DNA of 57,793 nucleotides, taken from contig CALWPT010000011.1 in NCBI GenBank assembly GCA_944383495.1, forward strand, positions 1 through 57,793. The letters are read 5' to 3'. Of this stretch, positions 25,811 to 34,572 are shown in pieces; the first letter of the stretch is position 1, and each line of letters begins with the position of its first letter. Source of the stretch: an uncultured Clostridia bacterium (GTDB lineage Bacteria; Bacillota; Clostridia; Oscillospirales; Acutalibacteraceae). The notes under the pieces are model-generated. The model ran no database searches. It was given only the letters and a program-made list of their open reading frames with translations, and was not told where the DNA came from. The position numbers were made by a program, and so were the translations under genes.

Positions 25811-27892
25811 TCATTCCACTTCGCCCTGGGCTTTGGCTTCCTCAATGACCTTCTGCGCCACAGGAGGCGGCGCGTCCTCATACCGCTCAAACGTCAGGGA
25901 AAAGCTGCCTCTGCCCTGGGTTGTCTGCCGCAGAACGGTGGAAAAGTCTCCCATCTCCGCAATCGGAACCTCCGCTACAATTTCCTGATACCGGTCCTCC
26001 ATTGGGTTCATTCCCAGCACCCGTCCCCGGCGCTTGTTCACGTCGCCGATGATATCGCCCATATTATCGTCCGGCACCAGCGCCTTGAGAAGCCCAATGG
26101 GCTCCAGCAGCGTAGGGGCCGCCTGGGGCAGCCCGTTTTTATACGCCAGCGCCGCCGCCATTTTAAAGGACATTTCCGAGGAATCCACCGGGTGGTAGGA
26201 TCCATCCACCAGCGTGGCCTTCAGCCCCACCACCGGGTATCCAGCCAGCACGCCCTTCTTCACACAGTCCTGCAGTCCCTTCTCCACAGCGGGAAAGAAG
26301 TTCTTCGGCACTGCGCCGCCGAACACTTTTTCTTCAAACACCAGGGTGTCGCTGTCGCAGGGCTCAAACTCGATCCACACGTCGCCATACTGCCCGTGCC
26401 CCCCTGACTGCTTCTTATGCCGCCCCTGTATCTTAACGGGCTTGCGAATGGTCTCCCGATACGCCACCCGGGGCACAGACAACTCCACTTCCACACCGAA
26501 TTTGGATTTTAGCTTGGATACCGCTACGTCTAAATGCTGCTCCCCCTGGCCAGAAAGGATCTGCTGCCGGGTTTCATGGTTTTGCTCAAAATGCAGGGAA
26601 GGATCCTCTTCCATGAGCCGGGCAATGCCGGCGGCGACCTTATCCTCGTCTCCTTTTGTCTTGGGCTTCACCGCCATAGACAATGACGGAGCCGGATATT
26701 CCACCCCGGCAAGCGCGATCACCTGGCCCGCGTCGGTCAAGGTGTCCCCCGTCTGCACATCCGCCAGCTTTGCAACCGCGCCGACATCCCCCGCAGCTAT
26801 GTAATCCGCGTCCTCCTGCTTGCCGCCCTGGATCAGCATGACCTTGGCAATGCGCTGGTGCTCTCCGGTACGGGCGTTGACCGCATGAGAGCTAGAGGAC
26901 AATTTTCCAGAAATAACTTTAAAATAGGATAGCTTGCCCACAAAGGGGTCGGCAATGGTTTTGAAAACAATGGCAGCTAAAGGCCCATTTTCGTCCACGT
27001 CCACTTCAACCTCATTCCCGTCCTTTACGCCGGTCTCAGCTATGGCCTCGTCGGCACTGGGCAAAATCCGGGTCATGCCGTTTAACAACAGGTCAATGCC
27101 TTCGCAGGTCTGGCCCGCGCCGGCGTAAACCGGCGCAATGTCGCCGGAGGCCACGCCCTCATGAAGGCCGGTGAAAATTTCCTCAGGCGTCAGCGGATCG
27201 CCGGAGAAGTACCGCTCCATCAGCTCCTCGTCGATGCTGGCAACCGCCTCGCACAGCATATCGTGCATCTCGGCAAGCTCGGGGAACTCGGGCGGTTCCA
27301 CCTCCTTCGCCGTTCCGCCGTCATAGGCCCAGGCCTTCCCCGTCACCAAATTGACATAGCATTGCACCTTGTGATCCGCCACATAAGGAACCACAACCGG
27401 GCAAACAGCGGGTCCATACGCTTCCTTCAGGGCGCTTAAAACCTTGAAGTAATCCGCCCGCTCCGAGTTCATTTTGTTGATGAAAAAAATCCGCCGAAGC
27501 CCCTGCTGCTTGGCCGCCTTGTACGCCTTTTCCGCCCCGACGGTCAACCCCGATTTTCCCGAAAGAACGATCACCGCCGTTTCCGCAGCCCGCAGCGCTT
27601 CCCCCACACCGGCGGCAAAATCAAAAAGGCCGGGCGCATCAATCAGGTTAAACTTATAGTCCTTCCACTCAAATGACGCGACGGCCGTGGTAACGGATAC
27701 CTTGCGTTTTTTTTCTTCACTATCAAAGTCCATGACAGTGTTGCCGTCGGCAACCCTTCCAAGACGGTCAATTGCGCCGGCCATATAAAGCATGGCTTCG
27801 GCAAGGGAGGTTTTGCCCGAACTGCCGTGACCGGTCAGGGCCACATTTTTGATGTGCTTTGCATCATAGTGTTTCACGCTGTTTTCCCTCAT
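25811..27892 (-). CDS. EF-G-like GTPase (FusA2 type)
   Basis: A 693-residue translational-GTPase-like protein with all EF-G domains, not the housekeeping EF-G. G1 is GHGSSGKTS at 21-29. The switch-I region reads KRKVSVTTA rather than the RGITI of true EF-G. G3 is DAPGLFDF at 85-92, with Leu89 where the catalytic His sits, and G4 is NKMN at 139-142, with Asn142 instead of the guanine-binding Asp. Domains III-V follow (SGQGEQHLDVAVSKLKSKFG, then GGHGQYGDVWIEFEP). It is the last gene of the glycogen operon and overlaps glgA by 29 bases. ATG 27892 is close to its AAGGA; GTG 27877 with GAGGGA is an alternative start. Confidence 0.9.
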   Translation of the reverse strand: MRENSVKHYDAKHIKNVALTGHGSSGKTSLAEAMLYMAGAIDRLGRVADGNTVMDFDSEEKKRKVSVTTAVASFEWKDYKFNLIDAPGLFDFAAGVGEALRAAETAVIVLSGKSGLTVGAEKAYKAAKQQGLRRIFFINKMNSERADYFKVLSALKEAYGPAVCPVVVPYVADHKVQCYVNLVTGKAWAYDGGTAKEVEPPEFPELAEMHDMLCEAVASIDEELMERYFSGDPLTPEEIFTGLHEGVASGDIAPVYAGAGQTCEGIDLLLNGMTRILPSADEAIAETGVKDGNEVEVDVDENGPLAAIVFKTIADPFVGKLSYFKVISGKLSSSSHAVNARTGEHQRIAKVMLIQGGKQEDADYIAAGDVGAVAKLADVQTGDTLTDAGQVIALAGVEYPAPSLSMAVKPKTKGDEDKVAAGIARLMEEDPSLHFEQNHETRQQILSGQGEQHLDVAVSKLKSKFGVEVELSVPRVAYRETIRKPVKIQGRHKKQSGGHGQYGDVWIEFEPCDSDTLVFEEKVFGGAVPKNFFPAVEKGLQDCVKKGVLAGYPVVGLKATLVDGSYHPVDSSEMSFKMAAALAYKNGLPQAAPTLLEPIGLLKALVPDDNMGDIIGDVNKRRGRVLGMNPMEDRYQEIVAEVPIAEMGDFSTVLRQTTQGRGSFSLTFERYEDAPPPVAQKVIEEAKAQGEVE

Positions 27893-29318
27893 TTCCTTGT
27901 TTTTTGGTCAGACGGCGGTATAATTTGATATATTCATCGGCCGAGCGGTTCCAGCTGTTGTCGCATTCCATTGCCCGCCGCACCAAAATATTCCATTTCT
28001 CTTTGTCGCCGAAGGCTTCCGCGCCCCGGGTGACCGCCGTGCCCATGTCGTGTGCGTTATACGCAAAGAAGGTGAACCCGTTGCCGTTTTCCTTTGTCAC
28101 GTCTGTAATGGTATCATTCAGGCCGCCCGTTTCCCGCACCACGGGAATCGCTCCATACCGCAGGGCGATTAGCTGCGATAAGCCGCAGGGCTCGCTTTTG
28201 GAGGGCATCAGGAATAAATCTGAGCCCGCGTAGATCCGCCGCGACAACGCGGGAACAAACCCGCATCGAAACGCCACCTTATCGGGGTGCCTTTCCGCCA
28301 TTTCCCGGAAAAAGGTCTCGTATCCGCATTCCCCGGAACCCAGCACCACAAACTGGATCGGCTGTATCAGCAGCTCCTCCAAAATATATTTCACCAGATC
28401 CAGGCCCTTGTGTCCCACCAAACGGGATACCATGCCCACCACGGGGACAGCCTCGTCGAACGGCAGGTTCATTTCTCGCAGCAGCGCTTCCTTGCAGGCC
28501 CGCTTGCCCGCGGGATCCTCTGCGCTGTAAGGGGCGGCGATAGCCGGATCGGCAGCTGGATCGTAGTTCTCCGTATCAATGCCGTTGAGGATGCCTTGCA
28601 GCTTCCAGGTGCGCTCCTTTAAAATTCCTTCCAACCCGTAAGCATACCATGGGTCGAGAATTTCCTGCGCATAGGTGGGGCTGACAGTGGTCACCTGGTC
28701 GCAGGCCTCAATACCGCCCTTCATAAGATTCACCGCGCCGTTATATTCTACCAAGGATTTGGCCCACCCGGGAATTCCAAATACATCCTCCAGAATCTGC
28801 ATGTCGTACTGCCCCTGATACTGGATGTTGTGGATGGTAAAAACCGTTTTCATTTTTTTATACGGCTCGTTATCATAATAAAACAGCTTGAGATAAACGG
28901 GCGTAAGCGCTGTCTGCCAGTCGTTGCAGTGAATTACGTCGGGCCAAAAATCAATGAGCGGAAGGATCTCCAGCACCGCCCGAGAAAAGAAGGCAAACCG
29001 CTCCGCGTCGTCGTAATGGCCGTACAGCCCTTCCCGCTTGAAATAATACTGATTGTCCAGAAGGTAATAAATCACCCCATCGTGCTTGGCCTCAAACACG
29101 CCGCAATACTGCCGCCGCCAGGCCACGGGTACCGTAACGCTGCCCAAAAAACGCATAGATTCCCGCATTTCCTCGCTGACTGCCTCGTATAACGGCAGCA
29201 CAACCCGACAGCCGATCAGACGGCGGCGCAAGGCCTTGGGCAGCGCCCCCGCTACATCGGCAAGGCCGCCGGAGGCCGCGTAAGGCACCGCCTCGCTGGA
29301 AGCAAACAAAACTTTCAT
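27864..29318 (-). CDS. glgA: Glycogen synthase GlgA with altered KTGGL motif
   Basis: A 484-residue GT5 glucosyltransferase that elongates alpha-1,4-glucan from ADP-glucose. The N-terminus reads MKVLFASSEAVPYAASGGLADV, interrupted here only by numbering: residue 15 is Ala where the E. coli enzyme has the ADP-glucose-binding Lys15. The C-terminal domain is normal, with VGMVSRLVGHKGLDLVKY, SKSEPCGLSQLIALRYGAIP and VVRETGGLNDTI, including the catalytic Glu. ATG 29318 follows AGGAAGGAG by about 12 bases; an upstream frame to 29417 would overlap glgD and is rejected. The gene lies 55 bases after glgD and overlaps the EF-G-like gene. Confidence 0.92.
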   Translation of the reverse strand: MKVLFASSEAVPYAASGGLADVAGALPKALRRRLIGCRVVLPLYEAVSEEMRESMRFLGSVTVPVAWRRQYCGVFEAKHDGVIYYLLDNQYYFKREGLYGHYDDAERFAFFSRAVLEILPLIDFWPDVIHCNDWQTALTPVYLKLFYYDNEPYKKMKTVFTIHNIQYQGQYDMQILEDVFGIPGWAKSLVEYNGAVNLMKGGIEACDQVTTVSPTYAQEILDPWYAYGLEGILKERTWKLQGILNGIDTENYDPAADPAIAAPYSAEDPAGKRACKEALLREMNLPFDEAVPVVGMVSRLVGHKGLDLVKYILEELLIQPIQFVVLGSGECGYETFFREMAERHPDKVAFRCGFVPALSRRIYAGSDLFLMPSKSEPCGLSQLIALRYGAIPVVRETGGLNDTITDVTKENGNGFTFFAYNAHDMGTAVTRGAEAFGDKEKWNILVRRAMECDNSWNRSADEYIKLYRRLTKKQGNEGKQRETL

Positions 29319-29373
29319 GGCAGCTGAACACTCCTTCCTGATATGATCCGTTTTATTTCCCATCAATTGACTT

Positions 29374-30489
29374 TTAAATTTCCGCACCCTTCTGCACAAA
29401 AACTGGATAGGTCTCAAATCCGGTCATAATACGCGAATTTCCCAAAACAACATTTTTATCCGTAATCACATAATTAAGCTGGGCGTTTTCCCCCACCTGT
29501 GTGGCCTGCATGAGGATGCAGTTTTTCAGGCGCGCCCCCTTTGCCACCTTAACATCCCGAAACAACACGCAGTTTTCCACCTCTCCCTCGATCACGCAGC
29601 CGTCCGCGATCAGGGAATTGGACACCCGGGAACCCAATCCGTACCGGGTAGGCATATTATCCCGGATTTTGGTAAACACCGGGCGTTCCCGGATAAACAG
29701 CCGGCTGCGCACCGAACGATCCAGCAACGACATGTTCAGCCGGTAATAGGACTGCATACTGTCCACGTAAACGGCAAACTCAGCCGTTTCATAGGCGTAG
29801 ATATGCAGCCGATCGGCATTTTTCTGTATGATCTCCCGGGAAAAATTGGTGTGGTTGTGGCTGGACGCATCCTTCAGCAGTTGAATCAGCAGGGCCTTGG
29901 ATATTACAATCATATCCAGCCCCACCAGAGCCTCCCGTTCCATTTCCTCGCCGATCTTCACATCCAAAATTCTTGCATCCCCGTCGGTTTCCATGGTCAT
30001 GGAGTCCTGCCCCGCGGGGATGGCCATCTGCTTGCACACAATGGTGATATCCGCTTTTTTTTCCGTATGGAAGTCAAAAACCCGTTCAATGTCAATGCTG
30101 CTTACCACGTCGCAGTCACACAGCAGCACGTATTCCTCCTCCCCGGAGGCAATAAAATCAATTACGTCAAACAGCGCGTCGATCCGGCCGGTATAAACCC
30201 CGCCCTCGGAATGGGAATAAGGGGGCAGAAGGGAAAGGCCGCCGTTCTTCCGGGCTAAATCCCACGATTTTCCGTTTCCCACATGATCCATTAAAGACCG
30301 GTAGTTGCTTTTGGTAATCATGCCCACCCGGGACATGCCCGCGTGCACCATATTGGACAAGGTGAAATCCACCATTCGGTACCGTCCGCCCACAGGGACC
30401 GAGGCCATAGCCCGCATTTTGGTAAGCTCCGTTAAAAGCCCGTCTCCCGCGTTGGCAAAAGCCACGCCCAGCACGTTGTTTCCCTTCAC
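29374..30489 (-). CDS. glgD: ADP-glucose pyrophosphorylase regulatory subunit GlgD
   Basis: A 371-residue GlgC paralog that in Firmicutes forms a heterotetramer with GlgC and raises its activity. It lacks the pyrophosphorylase glycine signature: the N-terminus reads [33 protein letters not shown]. It keeps [14 protein letters not shown] and a C-terminal left-handed beta-helix ([20 protein letters not shown]). The start overlaps the glgC stop by ATGA, indicating translational coupling of the two subunits. Confidence 0.95.
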   Translation of the reverse strand: MKGNNVLGVAFANAGDGLLTELTKMRAMASVPVGGRYRMVDFTLSNMVHAGMSRVGMITKSNYRSLMDHVGNGKSWDLARKNGGLSLLPPYSHSEGGVYTGRIDALFDVIDFIASGEEEYVLLCDCDVVSSIDIERVFDFHTEKKADITIVCKQMAIPAGQDSMTMETDGDARILDVKIGEEMEREALVGLDMIVISKALLIQLLKDASSHNHTNFSREIIQKNADRLHIYAYETAEFAVYVDSMQSYYRLNMSLLDRSVRSRLFIRERPVFTKIRDNMPTRYGLGSRVSNSLIADGCVIEGEVENCVLFRDVKVAKGARLKNCILMQATQVGENAQLNYVITDKNVVLGNSRIMTGFETYPVFVQKGAEI

Positions 30490-31694
30490 AGTGATTCCTC
30501 CCCGTCAACCATTTGATTGGGCCCGACTGTCTGCGCTTTGTGGATAACCGCACCCGGCCCGATGACGCAGACGCCCCAATCCTCCAGATGCTCCGACTGC
30601 TCCGGCCGTTCGCCCACCCGGGCCCCCTCGCTGATTACCGCCGCTTCCGCAACAATGGCGTATTCCACCACCGCCCCGGCTTTTACCCGGCAGCCGGGCA
30701 TGAGAATGCTGTCGGCTACTGTTGCGCCTTCCTCGATGACTACGTCCGGAAACACCACGGAGAAATCCACGCTCCCGCCAATATAGCAGCCTTCGCTTAC
30801 CAGGGAATTCTGCACCTTGGCTCCAGTGGCAATATACTGGGGCGGCAAGGCAGGATTGCGGGAATAAATCCGCCAGCGCGAATCGGATAGATCCAAGGGA
30901 ATTTTCGGGTTTAGAAGATCCATGTTGGCTTCCCATAGGCTGTCTATGGTTCCAACATCCTTCCAATACCCGTCAAAGGGGTAGGCGGACAGCTTCTGCC
31001 CGTCCGCCAGCATGGCAGGAATAATGTTCTTCCCGAAATCGTTGCTGGAGGCAGGATCAGCCTCGTCCTCCATCAGGTAATACCGTAGCTTCTCCCAGGT
31101 GAATATATATATTCCCATGGAGGCTTTGTTGCTTTTGGGATTTTTGGGTTTTTCCTCAAATTCGTAAACGCTCCCGTCAGCCCGGGTATTCATGATGCCA
31201 AACCGGGAAGCCTCCTCCATTGGCACCTCCAGCACGGCGATGGTCGCGTCGGCGCCCGTGGCCTTGTGCGCGTCCAGCATCTTGGAGTAATCCATTTTGT
31301 AAATATGGTCGCCGGACAGTACTAAAACGTATTCCGGGCTGTACCGCTCGATAAAATTCATGTTTTGGTAAATGGCGTTGGCGGTGCCCTTGTACCAGGC
31401 CGCGCCGCCAATATGCTGATACGGGGGCAGAATATGTACGCCGCCGTGGGATCGGTCCAGATCCCACGGCTGGCCTGAGCCCACGTAATCGTTTAGCTCC
31501 AAGGGCTGGTACTGGGTCAAAACCCCCACGGTATCAATGCCGGAATTAATGCAGTTGGATAGGGGAAAATCAATGATCCGGTATTTCCCGCCAAAGGGGA
31601 CTGCGGGCTTCGCAACTTTTTTGGTCAACACACCCAGCCGGCTTCCCTGGCCGCCGGCTAAGAGCATGGCCACGCACTCGGTTTTGCTGAACAT
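30486..31694 (-). CDS. glgC: Glucose-1-phosphate adenylyltransferase GlgC
   Basis: A 402-residue catalytic subunit making ADP-glucose from glucose-1-phosphate and ATP. Present are the nucleotide loop [36 protein letters not shown], the catalytic Asp in [11 protein letters not shown], the sugar-phosphate Lys in [12 protein letters not shown] and a C-terminal beta-helix ([19 protein letters not shown]). All expected active-site residues are intact. It follows the glgB-like gene by 24 bases and overlaps glgD. Confidence 0.96.
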   Translation of the reverse strand: MFSKTECVAMLLAGGQGSRLGVLTKKVAKPAVPFGGKYRIIDFPLSNCINSGIDTVGVLTQYQPLELNDYVGSGQPWDLDRSHGGVHILPPYQHIGGAAWYKGTANAIYQNMNFIERYSPEYVLVLSGDHIYKMDYSKMLDAHKATGADATIAVLEVPMEEASRFGIMNTRADGSVYEFEEKPKNPKSNKASMGIYIFTWEKLRYYLMEDEADPASSNDFGKNIIPAMLADGQKLSAYPFDGYWKDVGTIDSLWEANMDLLNPKIPLDLSDSRWRIYSRNPALPPQYIATGAKVQNSLVSEGCYIGGSVDFSVVFPDVVIEEGATVADSILMPGCRVKAGAVVEYAIVAEAAVISEGARVGERPEQSEHLEDWGVCVIGPGAVIHKAQTVGPNQMVDGEESL

Positions 31695-31718
31695 AGAAGA
31701 TCACCATGCCTTTCCTGA

Positions 31719-33620
31719 TTACTTTTCCTTGGGCTCGCTCCACTGAAGAAGCAGGAAGGACAAGGCCGGCAGGGTTAATCGAATAGAATGAGCGTAGCCG
31801 TTTTTCCCTTCCCTTTTTGTTTTATAGGACTTTACGCGGGTAGGCTGGGATCCGCCGTATTTCTCCCACGCGGAATGAAGCGTCAGCCGGTAGCTTCCGC
31901 TTTTTGGAACCCCCAGCAGGTAATCCTCCGCCTGGGACATCCCAAAGTTGCAGACCGCGACGACCTCGCCGCCTTCCTCAGCCCGACGCAGGAAGGATAG
32001 CACGCCGGATACAGTATCGTTCCGGGTGAGAAACAGAAAGTCCTCCGCCGACGAATCGGCCTGCCACAGGGCAGGGGTTTCCTTATATACACGGTTTAGA
32101 TCCCGCACAAAGGCCTGCAGCTTTTTATGCCGCGGTACGTCTAAAAGCTGCCAGTCCAGCCCGGTTCGAAAATCCCATTCCCGGAATTGGCCGAATTCCT
32201 GCCCCATAAAAATCAGCTTCTTTCCCGGGTACGCTGCCATGTAGCCCAGCAGCAGCCGCATGGTATCAAATTTATGCTCGTAGCTGTCGGTGATCTTTCC
32301 AATAAAGCTTCCTTTCCCGTCAGTGGCCTCGTAATGGGGCAGGGGCAGGATAAAATTCTCGGAAAAGGCATAGAACAGCCCATAGGTCAGCGCATCCTGG
32401 TTATACAGGCGGTAAGCTGGCTGGAGGGATGCATACCGCAGCATATCCCGCAGCCATCCGGTATTCCACTTATAGGTAAAGCCCATTCCGCCTTCCCGAA
32501 CCGGCCGGGTCAGCATCGGCCATGCAGTGGTTTCCTCGCCAATCGTGAACGCCCGGGGACAGTTTTCCGCCACCGTTTGATTCAGCTCCCTTAAAAACGC
32601 GGCGGCCTCTAAATGCTCACTTCCCCCGTAGATGTTCGGCGACCATTCCCCGGGAACCCGGTTATAATCCAAATACAATATGGAGGATAAATGCGGAAGG
32701 CGCAGCCCATCCAAATGATACTGCTCCAGCCAGTACAAAGCGCTGGAAATGAGAAAGCTCTTAACCTCGTTCTTTCCAAAGTCAAAGCAAGCGGCGCCCA
32801 GAGCCGGGTGCTCCCCCCGCCGTGGGTCGGCATACTCGAACAGTGGCGTCCCGTCAAACCGGAACAAGCCATGTCCGTCCTTGGGGAACCAGCAGGGCAG
32901 CCAGTCCATGATCACGCCGAGCCCCGCTTCATGGAACGCATCCACAAACGCCATAAAATCCTTTGGCGTGCCGTACCGGGAGGTGGGCGCGAAATATCCC
33001 GTTGCCTGATACCCCAGGGAATCATCCAGCGGGTATTCATACACCGGCAGCAGGTTAATATGGGTATACCCCATTTTCGAAAGATACGGTACCGCCTTCT
33101 TCGCCAGTTCCCGATAGGAATAAGGCGTGCCGTCGGGATGGCGTGCAAAGGAGCCTATGTCCATTTGATACGCGTTCATAGGCTCATACCGTCCGCGCCG
33201 CCCATCCTGCTTTTTAAAATAGGCCCCATCCGACCAGGAAAACCCCGATAAATCATACAGCTTGCTGGCGGTAGCGGGACGCGTTTCCGCGTGAAAGGCA
33301 AAGGGATCCGCCTTGAAAAGCACATCGCCGCCTTTTGTAACAATCCGGTATTTATAATTATCAAACTGTTTGGCCCCGGGGACAAACGCCTCCCACACGC
33401 CGTTTTTTTCCGCCATGGGGCAGGCGACGGCATCCCATCCGTTGAAGTCCCCCGTCACATACACGGCGGCGGCATTCGGCGCCCAGACCCGAAACCGCCA
33501 TCCCGCCGTTTTTCGAACGCTGCACGGATGCGCCCCCATAGCGGCATGAGCCCGGAAATTGGTACCTTGATGAAAGAGATACAGCGCCATTTCTCCTGCC
33601 TGTACCGTCCTGCCGGCCAT
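31719..33620 (-). CDS. Branching-enzyme homolog lacking catalytic residues
   Basis: A 633-residue homolog of 1,4-alpha-glucan branching enzyme GlgB with CBM48 (about 40-115), GH13_9 barrel (about 150-500) and C-terminal beta domain. Overall conservation is high (GYQATGYFAPTSRYGTP, GFTYKWNTGWLRD, PGKKLIFMGQEFGQFREW), but active-site positions have changed. Region II DGLRLPHLSS has Pro309 for the nucleophile Asp; region I LPCWFP has Trp244 for His; region IV LPHYEATDG has Tyr430 for the transition-state Asp. The region III Glu (GEETTAWP, 362) remains. I infer no branching activity, possibly a glucan-binding or regulatory role. It heads the glycogen operon, starts at ATG 33620 after AAAAGGAGG and is otherwise intact, so it is not a decayed pseudogene. 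Confidence 0.9.
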   Translation of the reverse strand: MAGRTVQAGEMALYLFHQGTNFRAHAAMGAHPCSVRKTAGWRFRVWAPNAAAVYVTGDFNGWDAVACPMAEKNGVWEAFVPGAKQFDNYKYRIVTKGGDVLFKADPFAFHAETRPATASKLYDLSGFSWSDGAYFKKQDGRRGRYEPMNAYQMDIGSFARHPDGTPYSYRELAKKAVPYLSKMGYTHINLLPVYEYPLDDSLGYQATGYFAPTSRYGTPKDFMAFVDAFHEAGLGVIMDWLPCWFPKDGHGLFRFDGTPLFEYADPRRGEHPALGAACFDFGKNEVKSFLISSALYWLEQYHLDGLRLPHLSSILYLDYNRVPGEWSPNIYGGSEHLEAAAFLRELNQTVAENCPRAFTIGEETTAWPMLTRPVREGGMGFTYKWNTGWLRDMLRYASLQPAYRLYNQDALTYGLFYAFSENFILPLPHYEATDGKGSFIGKITDSYEHKFDTMRLLLGYMAAYPGKKLIFMGQEFGQFREWDFRTGLDWQLLDVPRHKKLQAFVRDLNRVYKETPALWQADSSAEDFLFLTRNDTVSGVLSFLRRAEEGGEVVAVCNFGMSQAEDYLLGVPKSGSYRLTLHSAWEKYGGSQPTRVKSYKTKREGKNGYAHSIRLTLPALSFLLLQWSEPKEK

Positions 33621-34095
33621 GATCCCTACCTCCTTTTAATACAATACGCTTTACGGGTTTATTTTATCAGATTCCACTAGTGAATGCAAGTCTGGTTTGT
33701 AAAAAGAATGTGAATTCATTAAAAATCTATTTTAAATTATGTGCATAAACAACAAATTTATTGGCATAAATTTGTGCTAATTCTAAAAGGCTCATCTCTA
33801 TTGTATTCACAGCCTGTCCCCAATATGTCTACCCTCCCTCGCTCTAGGACGGTCGAAGGAACGCCGGCAGAATTCCTGTGCCTGTTATAAACAGCGGTCA
33901 GCCGTGCATACTACTGGCAAAGAGCTGCCTTTCTCACTCAAAACAGCCACTTGGCTAGCATAAGAACATAAAAGACCCGGCAGCCTTACCGGGCGCAAGC
34001 GGACAGCGGCGAAGCGGCGCCGCTTGCAAAGCCGCAAAACGCCCTGTGTACATATTTGCCGTCCAGCCGGACGGCGTACGCGGGAGGATTTTCTG
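33621..34095. other. Intergenic stretch between the glycogen operon and the PH-domain genes
   Basis: Contains the glgB-like promoter, an AT-rich patch (33700-33800) and two plus-strand hairpins in the leader of the PH gene: GCAAGCGG/CCGCTTGC at 33994-34027 and GCCGTCC-AGCC-GGACGGC at 34059-34077. No gene is visible. Confidence 0.6.
33661..33689 (-). promoter_or_regulatory. Promoter of the glycogen operon
   Basis: Minus strand: TTGCAT at 33684-33689, 17-base spacer, TAAAAT at 33661-33666, about 41 bases upstream of the first start codon. Confidence 0.75.
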
Positions 34096-34572
34096 ATGGT
34101 ATGGACGCCGAATCAAAAGGCGGTATGGCTGTGGCGAGGACGGTTTTTGGCGTATATGCTGACAGCCGGGGTAGGTACCGCCCTGACCGCCGGCTTTTTA
34201 TGGCTGTGGCATTCATCCGCGGCAGGCTTCGCCGTATCCGCAGCGGGCGCGCTCGCACTGAGCGCGCTGCTTTTTGGTTTTTTTTATTTTCCCCCCCGGG
34301 AATGGGCAGGCAGACGGTACGAGCTTACCGCTACTAGCCTGGAGGTCTGCCGGGGCGTTTGGCGGAAACGGCGTTCCGCCATGCCGCTGTCCGCCCTGCG
34401 GCGGATCACAATTTACAGCGGCCCGTTCTCCACTCTACTGGGACTGTGGGGTATCAAAGCCTGTACCGCAGCGGGAAACACAGCCCTGACAGGTCTCTCC
34501 CGCCGGGATGCGGAAGCGTTGGCCCGGCTCTTGGAAGAAAGGCTGGGATCGGAGGCGCCCCATGGATTTTGA
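34096..34572 (+). CDS. Bacterial PH-domain membrane protein, YdbS-like
   Basis: A 158-residue protein with two adjacent hydrophobic segments near the N-terminus (LAYMLTAGVGTALTAGFLWLW and FAVSAAGALALSALLFGFFYF) and a bPH2-type domain (RRYELTATSLEVCRGVWRKRRSAMPLSALRRITIYSGP...). The pattern matches the smaller member of the YdbS/YdbT pair, whose function is unclear; in Bacillus the pair affects resistance to amylolysin-type compounds. ATG 34096 has GGGAGG eight bases upstream. It overlaps the next gene by 11 bases. Confidence 0.82.
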   Translation: MVWTPNQKAVWLWRGRFLAYMLTAGVGTALTAGFLWLWHSSAAGFAVSAAGALALSALLFGFFYFPPREWAGRRYELTATSLEVCRGVWRKRRSAMPLSALRRITIYSGPFSTLLGLWGIKACTAAGNTALTGLSRRDAEALARLLEERLGSEAPHGF

